A model generated the notes under the pieces. It was not told the origin of the DNA and made no database searches. It saw only the letters and a program-made list of their open reading frames with translations. From positions 1 through 30,238 of IMG/VR virus record IMGVR_UViG_3300026519_000051: a stretch of DNA of 30,238 bases. One strand, given 5' to 3'. Positions within the stretch are counted from its first letter, which is position 1. Each line of letters begins with the position of its first letter. Origin of the DNA: a virus. Below are positions 26,310 to 30,238 of this stretch, piece by piece. The position numbers and the translations under genes are program-made.

Positions 26310-28271
26310 TCAGTCGGCGAATACGAGTTTGCCGTTGTCTGCCTTTCGGTTGAGCTTGTCGACGCCCTCGGCCGTTTTCTCGGCGGCGCTGGCGGTGCGT
26401 TCGGCGATGGAAGTGGTGGCGAGCCCGCGGATCGCCGATGAGAGGAAAGCGCCTCGGGCGCTCGATTTGGCTGGTCCGGGCGGGTCGTCGTCGGCACCGG
26501 GGTCGTTGGCTCGCGCGGCGAGTTTGGCGCGTTCGACGGCGGCTTTTTGGGCTTTGAACTGTGCCTCGAGTTTAGCTCGCTCGAGTTCGGCTCGGAGGCG
26601 GGCGAGTTCTGGGTCGTCGACCGGTTCGAGGGCCTTGCGTCGTGCGTCGTCGGTCTTTCGTCGTCGGGCGGCGAGCTGGCGATCGATGTCGCGGTTGAGG
26701 TCGGCCGTGGTGCGGGCGTTCCGCTCGACGTTCTGCGCGTGGGCGGCGGAGCGATCGGCGATGGTGCCGGCTGCGTCGGCGCGGATCTTGGCGGCTTTTC
26801 GTTCGGCCGCTGTGTTGATGCGGTCGATTTCTTTGGCGAGGTCGACGGACGTGAAGAGGCTTTTGATGCGGAGCCAGATTTTCTGGAAGAAGGCGGCGAA
26901 GTTGACCCAGCCGATTTTGATGGTCGAGATGGCGGTGGTCATGGCGTTTGCGAGTGCGGTGGTCACGCCGGACCAGATGGTTTTGAGCGCGCCCCAGGTG
27001 GTGAAGGCGGCTTTCGTGAGTTGTGCTCCGGCGAGGTCGAAGGTATCGCGGAAGAATGCGAGCCAGAGTTTCCACTCGGTTTTGAGGATGTTGACGCCGC
27101 GAATCCACTCGGTCTTGAGCGTGAGCCAGAGGATTTGTGCGGCGAGCTTGAAGTCGCCGGCCGAGAGTGCATCGATGATGGCACCGAAGGAATCGGTCGC
27201 GCGCTGGGCGAGCGATGCGAATCCGTCTTTGAGGTCGGATAGGAGTTGTTGGCCGGCGCCGGTGAAGTTGACGGCGGCGGCAGCGGCGCCGACGAGGGCG
27301 GCGACGAAAAGGCCCCAGGGCGAGAGAATGGCGCCGACAATGCCGGCGACGGCGGATAGGACGGTCGAGATGGCTCCGATGGCGAACGAGACGGTGGTCG
27401 CGGCGATTGAGAGGCCGAGGAAGGCAGCGCCGGCGGCCGCGACTGCGGCGCCGACGCCGAAGATAATTGGGATGAGCGGACCGGAGGAACGGATGAAATC
27501 GATGATGGGTGGGACGGTCTGGCGGAGGGCGTCGGACAGCCAGATCATGGCGGGGGCGAGTTGGCGGCCGATGGCGAGTTTCAGGAAATTGGCGGTCTGT
27601 TTGAGTCGGAAGAAGGCGTCGGTGAGGGCGGCCGCGCTGGTCGCGTCTTCGGTGGACATGACGAGGCCGAGGGATTTAGCCTCGTCCATGGCGGATCGTA
27701 GTCCTTTGGCGCCGTCTCGGAGCATCGGTAGGAGTTTAGTGCCGGCGCGGCCGAAAATGGTAGATGCGAGCGCGGCTCGGAGGGTGTTGTTCTCGACGGT
27801 GGAGAGGGCGCCGGCGACGTCGAGGAAGAGCGTCTCGGTGGATTTCAGCCGGCCGGTTGAGTCGGTGACGGAGATTCCGAGTTGGCGGAATGCGTCGGCG
27901 GCTAGTCCGGTGCCGCGTGTGGCGGCCTTGGCGTTTCGCTGCATCCGGCGGATTCCGATTTCCATTTCGGCGATCGACGTGCCGCCGAGTTGGGCGGCGT
28001 GGTTGAGTGCGGAGAGAAACTCGACGGAGGCTCCGACTCGTGCGGACATTTTGTCGAGCGCGTCGCCGGCACGAGCGAATGAGGCGGTCATGGCGAGGAG
28101 TGGTGTGGCGGCGGCGGCGCCGGCGGCGGAGAGGCGGAGGGCAGTAGCGCGGACGGCGGCGGCGAAGGCGCGGACGCGGGCTTGGGCGCGTTTGAGTCCG
28201 CGGGCGAGTCGCGAGTCGTCGGCGAAGAGTTCGACGAAGGCTCTACCGGCCCGGATCGCGTTGGCGCTCAT
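26310..28271 (-). CDS. Tape-measure protein
   Basis: 653 residues, the largest virion protein apart from terminase. Long helices (LARGLKRAQARVRAFAAAVRA, LARLRAELERAKLEAQFKAQ) flank several hydrophobic segments in the middle (PLIPIIFGVGAAVAAAGAAF, LFVAALVGAAAAAVNFTG). The N-terminal portion has the tail-length TMP pattern (DALDKMSARVGASVEFLSAL, FGRAGTKLLPMLRDGAKGL). It sets tail length and is ejected with DNA. By the common rule of about 0.15 nm per residue, the tail would be near 100 nm, a rough inference. It overlaps the frameshifted chaperone by 29 nt. Confidence 0.9.
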   Translation of the reverse strand: MSANAIRAGRAFVELFADDSRLARGLKRAQARVRAFAAAVRATALRLSAAGAAAATPLLAMTASFARAGDALDKMSARVGASVEFLSALNHAAQLGGTSIAEMEIGIRRMQRNAKAATRGTGLAADAFRQLGISVTDSTGRLKSTETLFLDVAGALSTVENNTLRAALASTIFGRAGTKLLPMLRDGAKGLRSAMDEAKSLGLVMSTEDATSAAALTDAFFRLKQTANFLKLAIGRQLAPAMIWLSDALRQTVPPIIDFIRSSGPLIPIIFGVGAAVAAAGAAFLGLSIAATTVSFAIGAISTVLSAVAGIVGAILSPWGLFVAALVGAAAAAVNFTGAGQQLLSDLKDGFASLAQRATDSFGAIIDALSAGDFKLAAQILWLTLKTEWIRGVNILKTEWKLWLAFFRDTFDLAGAQLTKAAFTTWGALKTIWSGVTTALANAMTTAISTIKIGWVNFAAFFQKIWLRIKSLFTSVDLAKEIDRINTAAERKAAKIRADAAGTIADRSAAHAQNVERNARTTADLNRDIDRQLAARRRKTDDARRKALEPVDDPELARLRAELERAKLEAQFKAQKAAVERAKLAARANDPGADDDPPGPAKSSARGAFLSSAIRGLATTSIAERTASAAEKTAEGVDKLNRKADNGKLVFAD

Positions 28272-28940
28272 CAGCGACTCCTGGGAAGAGGTGTTTCAGG
28301 TCGGTGATGCGGGAGCGTTTCACGGGTTGTGGCTTTGGCGTGGCGCGGTACGGGTGGAAGTCTGCGGGTGAGAATCGTCTTCCTTTGCTGGCGTGGATGT
28401 TGGCTTGTTGGGCGAGGAGGGAGCTGGTGTGGTCCCATCGGTCGAGCTGGACTGCTCGGGCCATCCAGTGGAGCTCGCGGAGGGTGTATGACCAGGGCGG
28501 TTGGCCGATGATGGCGGCGAGCTCGAAGAGGTGCCTCCAGAGGTCAGGTGCGCCGGATCGATCTTCGCCATGGTCTCGATCGCCTTCTCCGCGTTCGTCT
28601 CGACGATGCGGTTGATGGTCCGAAGCGCCGCGCGGAGGACGCGGCGCTTCGGGCTCGGGAAAAAATCGGCGAGGGCCTCCAGGAAGGCGGTGGTGGCCTG
28701 GTCGAGAGTGTCGCCGGCTAGACCGCGGGCGAATTCGACCTCGTCCAATCCGTGGCGGTCAAGTGGCCGGCAGACAACCCAGAGTGCGGCGACGAGGGCG
28801 ACCGGGTCGTCGCAGAGGGTGGCAAGGGTCTGCTCATCGAGTTTGCCGACATCGACACCCACTGCCTTGAGGGCGATGGCGTCGGCGGCGGTGATGCGGA
28901 CGGGCCAGGTGCGGCCGGCGAGGTCGGTGAAGGATGGCAT
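28243..28940 (-). CDS. Tail assembly chaperone, -1 frameshift fusion (GT-like)
   Basis: Translation starts at 28940 and slips by -1 at 28659-28665 after 94 codons, giving about 232 residues. The second frame is open from the slip site to the TGA at 28243 and holds a convincing domain: DLWRHLFELAAIIGQPPWSY, TLRELHWMARAVQLDRWDH and LLAQQANIHASKGRRFSP. The GQPPWxYTLRELHWM pattern is typical of T-part chaperones that recruit tail-tube subunits. The end overlaps the tape-measure start by 29 nt. If the slip occurred nearer DPAHLT instead, the fusion would be longer; both readings join the same two domains. Confidence 0.75.
28320..28940 (-). CDS. Tail assembly chaperone, short product (G-like)
   Basis: 206 residues read in the zero frame. 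The conserved part runs from FTDLAGRTWPVRITAADA to DPAHLTSG (residues 3-136). The remainder is Ser/Thr/Pro-rich low complexity that shadows the real coding frame of the fusion partner. It lies between tail-tube and tape-measure genes, the standard position of the chaperone that coats tape measure before tail assembly. At codons 93-94 the slippery sequence described separately redirects some ribosomes. Confidence 0.78.
   Translation of the reverse strand: MPSFTDLAGRTWPVRITAADAIALKAVGVDVGKLDEQTLATLCDDPVALVAALWVVCRPLDRHGLDEVEFARGLAGDTLDQATTAFLEALADFFPSPKRRVLRAALRTINRIVETNAEKAIETMAKIDPAHLTSGGTSSSSPPSSANRPGHTPSASSTGWPEQSSSTDGTTPAPSSPNKPTSTPAKEDDSHPQTSTRTAPRQSHNP
28620..28665 (-). promoter_or_regulatory. 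Programmed -1 ribosomal frameshift signal
   Basis: On the coding strand the heptamer T-TTT-TTC (28659-28665), in the zero frame of the short chaperone, is followed by a 6-nt spacer. After it comes a perfect 13-bp hairpin, CCGAAGCGCCGCG (28640-28652 complement) against CGCGGCGCTTCGG (28620-28632 complement), with a 7-nt loop. Heptamer type, spacing and stem strength all match known -1 sites in tail chaperone genes. Confidence 0.85.
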
Positions 28941-28946
28941 AGGAGA

Positions 28947-29390
28947 TCAGAGGGTAACCCAGGCGGGGGCGTTGGCGGCGAAGGTCGGTTTGAGTGCCAC
29001 GGAGACGGTGTTTTGTCCGGTGAGGGGTTCGGCTCGGGAAAACTTGGTGACGGCGAAGGAGGCGCGGAGTCCGTGGGCATCGGCGGGGGTGTTGCCGATG
29101 ACGCCGTCGAGGACCGCGAGCTCGATGGCGCTGCGGTTGAGGTAGGCGTCGCGAAAGGCTTGAAGGTCGGTGTCGTCGGGATCCCAGTTCATGTCGAAGG
29201 TGATTTCGGCCTCCTTTAGTGTCGTGACGGCGGCGGCCCAGCCGCCGGTGCCTCGGGTGGAGGCGTCGGCTTCTTGCGCGCTCATCTCGAGCGAGAGGTC
29301 TTTGAGGTTGGACACCTCGTCCCAGGTGGGGGAGGCGTAGGTGCCGGTGTTGCGGTAGAGCTTGCTGGTGAGTCCGATTCTCAGCGACAT
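28947..29390 (-). CDS. Major tail tube protein
   Basis: 147 residues. SLRIGLTSKLYRNTGTYASP, then WDEVSNLKDLSLEMSAQEADAS, TRGTGGWAAAVTTLKEAEI, and FDMNWDPDDTDLQAFRDAYL follow the tail-tube pattern of siphoviruses: an N-terminal strand, NVxDV-type strand, a TRGxGGW loop and the long helix. The C terminus (SVALKPTFAANAPAWVTL) is the usual last strand. It stacks in hexameric rings around the tape measure. It lies between the neck genes and the chaperone. The 13-mer GCCCGATAACACT precedes it, and GGAGGACC supplies the ribosome site. Confidence 0.9.
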   Translation of the reverse strand: MSLRIGLTSKLYRNTGTYASPTWDEVSNLKDLSLEMSAQEADASTRGTGGWAAAVTTLKEAEITFDMNWDPDDTDLQAFRDAYLNRSAIELAVLDGVIGNTPADAHGLRASFAVTKFSRAEPLTGQNTVSVALKPTFAANAPAWVTL

Positions 29391-29406
29391 GGTTTGGTCC
29401 TCCGGG

Positions 29407-29419
29407 AGTGTTATCGGGC
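29407..29419 (-). promoter_or_regulatory. Second copy of the GCCCGATAACACT element
   Basis: Identical 13-mer to 10463-10475, here spanning the TAA stop of the upstream gene and lying 17 bp before the tail-tube ATG. It could be an internal promoter for the most abundant tail protein, or chance constraint from the stop codon context. No -35 box is apparent. Confidence 0.28.
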
Positions 29420-29848
29420 TGTGATGGCGTCGTCCCAGATTTCTGGGAGGCGCTCTTGGGCGATGGTGAAGGCGGGCCGCATGAATGGTCGTGGCAGGAG
29501 CTGGACAGGGTTATCGCGGACGTAGGGGATGGTGGTTCGGCCGCCGTACTCGAGGATGTGCGGCGCGTCGCCTTTCTTGTTGAGCCGGACTGGGCCGATG
29601 ACGACGGACTCGGTGTCGAGTTCGGCGAAGAAGAGGATACCGCGCTTGAGTGTGCCGGTCTGGTCGCGTGGTGGTTTGCCCGGCGGGGCGTGGCGCTGCT
29701 TCTTGGTGGGGCGCCGAATCGATCGCCGGGCGATGGTCCGCGTGAGGGCGCCGAATCGTTTGAGGCCGCGCAGCTTTCCTCGGGCGATCGCGTTTTCGAC
29801 GGTCGCGCGGTCGAAGAAGAGTTTGGTGGCGGCTTTGAATTCGATCAC
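29411..29848 (-). CDS. HK97-gp10-like neck / tail-completion protein
   Basis: 145 residues from GTG 29848, overlapping the upstream TGA (GTGA). The N-terminal helix carries the family feature (FKAATKLFFDRATVENAIARG, LKRFGALTRTIARRSIR). A basic KKQRHAPPGKPPRDQTGTLKRG turn follows, the common APPGxPPxxxTGxLxxS-type loop, and a beta sandwich (ILFFAELDTESVVIGPV, HILEYGGRTTI) comes after it. Such proteins sit at the head-tail interface or terminate the tail. Position before the tail tube gene agrees. Confidence 0.85.
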   Translation of the reverse strand: MIEFKAATKLFFDRATVENAIARGKLRGLKRFGALTRTIARRSIRRPTKKQRHAPPGKPPRDQTGTLKRGILFFAELDTESVVIGPVRLNKKGDAPHILEYGGRTTIPYVRDNPVQLLPRPFMRPAFTIAQERLPEIWDDAITAR

Positions 29849-30238
29849 GGCGATCGGTATCGGGCTTGGATGATGGAGATGAACAGTCGGGCGTCGCGGA
29901 TGGCCTGGTTGCTGTAGACGACGCGCATGGCTGGTGGTTCCGGGAGAGCGGTCGGGGCGCCGGAGAGTGTGAGCGCGGAGAGGTGTTTGGCGATTTTTTC
30001 CGCGGTGTCAATGAGTGGATCGAGGGTGGAGGGCTTCTCGTCGCCGGCTGGGGCGATGAGGGCGAGGTCGAGCGTGACGCGGTAGAGAAAGTGGGCGCGG
30101 GTCTCTTGGAGTAGCTCGGTCGTATTGGGGACGACCAGGAGTATCGGGGACTGGACGTCCTTCGGATCGGCCTCCGGGATGAGTGCGCGCGAGACGGTGA
30201 GAGAGACTGGCCAGGTCTGACCGGCCAGCTCGGTGACG
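29845..30238 (-). CDS. Neck/tail-completion protein, C-terminal part (continues from 177)
   Basis: The 3' portion of the 141-residue protein begun at 177-1. Residues include DVQSPILLVVPNTTELLQE, TRAHFLYRVTLDLALIAPA, LDPLIDTAEKIAKHLSAL and MRVVYSNQAIRDARLFISII. This alternation of strand, helix, strand with an AEKIAxxL helix is common among phage tail-terminator or head-tail joining proteins. The TGA at 29845 overlaps the GTG of the gp10-like gene. Bases 30094-30238 duplicate 1-145. Confidence 0.72.
   Translation of the reverse strand, partial: VTELAGQTWPVSLTVSRALIPEADPKDVQSPILLVVPNTTELLQETRAHFLYRVTLDLALIAPAGDEKPSTLDPLIDTAEKIAKHLSALTLSGAPTALPEPPAMRVVYSNQAIRDARLFISIIQARYRSP
30094..30238. repeat. 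Terminal direct repeat, right copy
   Basis: Second copy of the 145-bp sequence found at 1-145, differing only at 30220. The single silent mismatch suggests within-population variation or a sequencing error rather than two independent loci. Confidence 0.9.

Noticed and set aside
26116-28371. Very long plus-strand reading frame (about 750 codons)
   Set aside because: It is a shadow of the tape-measure gene. It is Ala/Arg/Ser rich without domain logic, and the minus strand carries clear tape-measure features with coupled neighbours.

Overview
The window is essentially one complete temperate tailed-phage genome, opened at an arbitrary point. Bases 1-145 recur at 30094-30238 with a single mismatch, so the unit is a circle (or circularly permuted molecule) of about 30,093 bp, and one gene runs through the ends. 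Almost every gene is on the minus strand, packed with ATGA, GTGA or 1-nt junctions. The virion genes (HK97-type capsid, lambda-type portal, gpW-like connector, tail tube, G/GT tail chaperone, tape measure, no sheath) indicate a siphovirus. The likely host is a high-GC planctomycete. The main reason is the only plus-strand gene, a lipoprotein ending in an SHD1-like domain of a type abundant in Planctomycetota; this is an inference from memory of the family, not a search.

Reading the minus strand in transcription order: (1) A control region at 21098-21292 holds a strong sigma70-type promoter overlapped by two copies of one operator sequence, then a structured leader. It drives an early block (21097 to 17647): zinc-ribbon protein, two unrecognised proteins, a serine recombinase and a ribbon-helix-helix (RHH) protein. 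(2) A convergent plus-strand lipoprotein gene (16808-17644) looks like a lysogenic-conversion gene. (3) A 540-bp non-coding region (16267-16807) carries the 3' half of a tRNA-Arg(ACG), the probable attP core, plus a second tRNA T-arm-like element, a large stem-loop and several palindromes. (4) A lysogeny, regulation and replication block (16266 to 10485) encodes tyrosine integrase, a FliA-like sigma factor, CsrA, an HD phosphohydrolase, a zinc-finger protein, a viral ring nuclease of the AcrIII-1/DUF1874 family, a replication-initiator-like protein with internal DNA repeats, a PD-(D/E)XK nuclease and a decayed cytosine-5 methyltransferase. (5) A late block begins near 10429 and continues through the artificial ends to 21293: small membrane proteins and a membrane-anchored papain-like protease, a PLD-like protein, terminase, connector, portal, protease/scaffold, capsid, neck, tail tube, frameshifted tail chaperone, tape measure, tip/adsorption proteins, a PRTase-HAD fusion, a sulfotransferase, and an RHH protein placed directly before the early operators.

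The most notable points are a complete AcrIII-1-type ring nuclease with its catalytic residues in register, which suggests conflict with cA4-signalling type III CRISPR; phage copies of both CsrA and a flagellar-type sigma factor in overlapping genes; a textbook -1 frameshift signal in the tail chaperone gene; a tRNA-derived integration site with an extra tRNA-like element; and a lysis-region candidate built on a papain-like protease with no recognisable endolysin. Assignments rest on reading motifs by eye; no database search was run.
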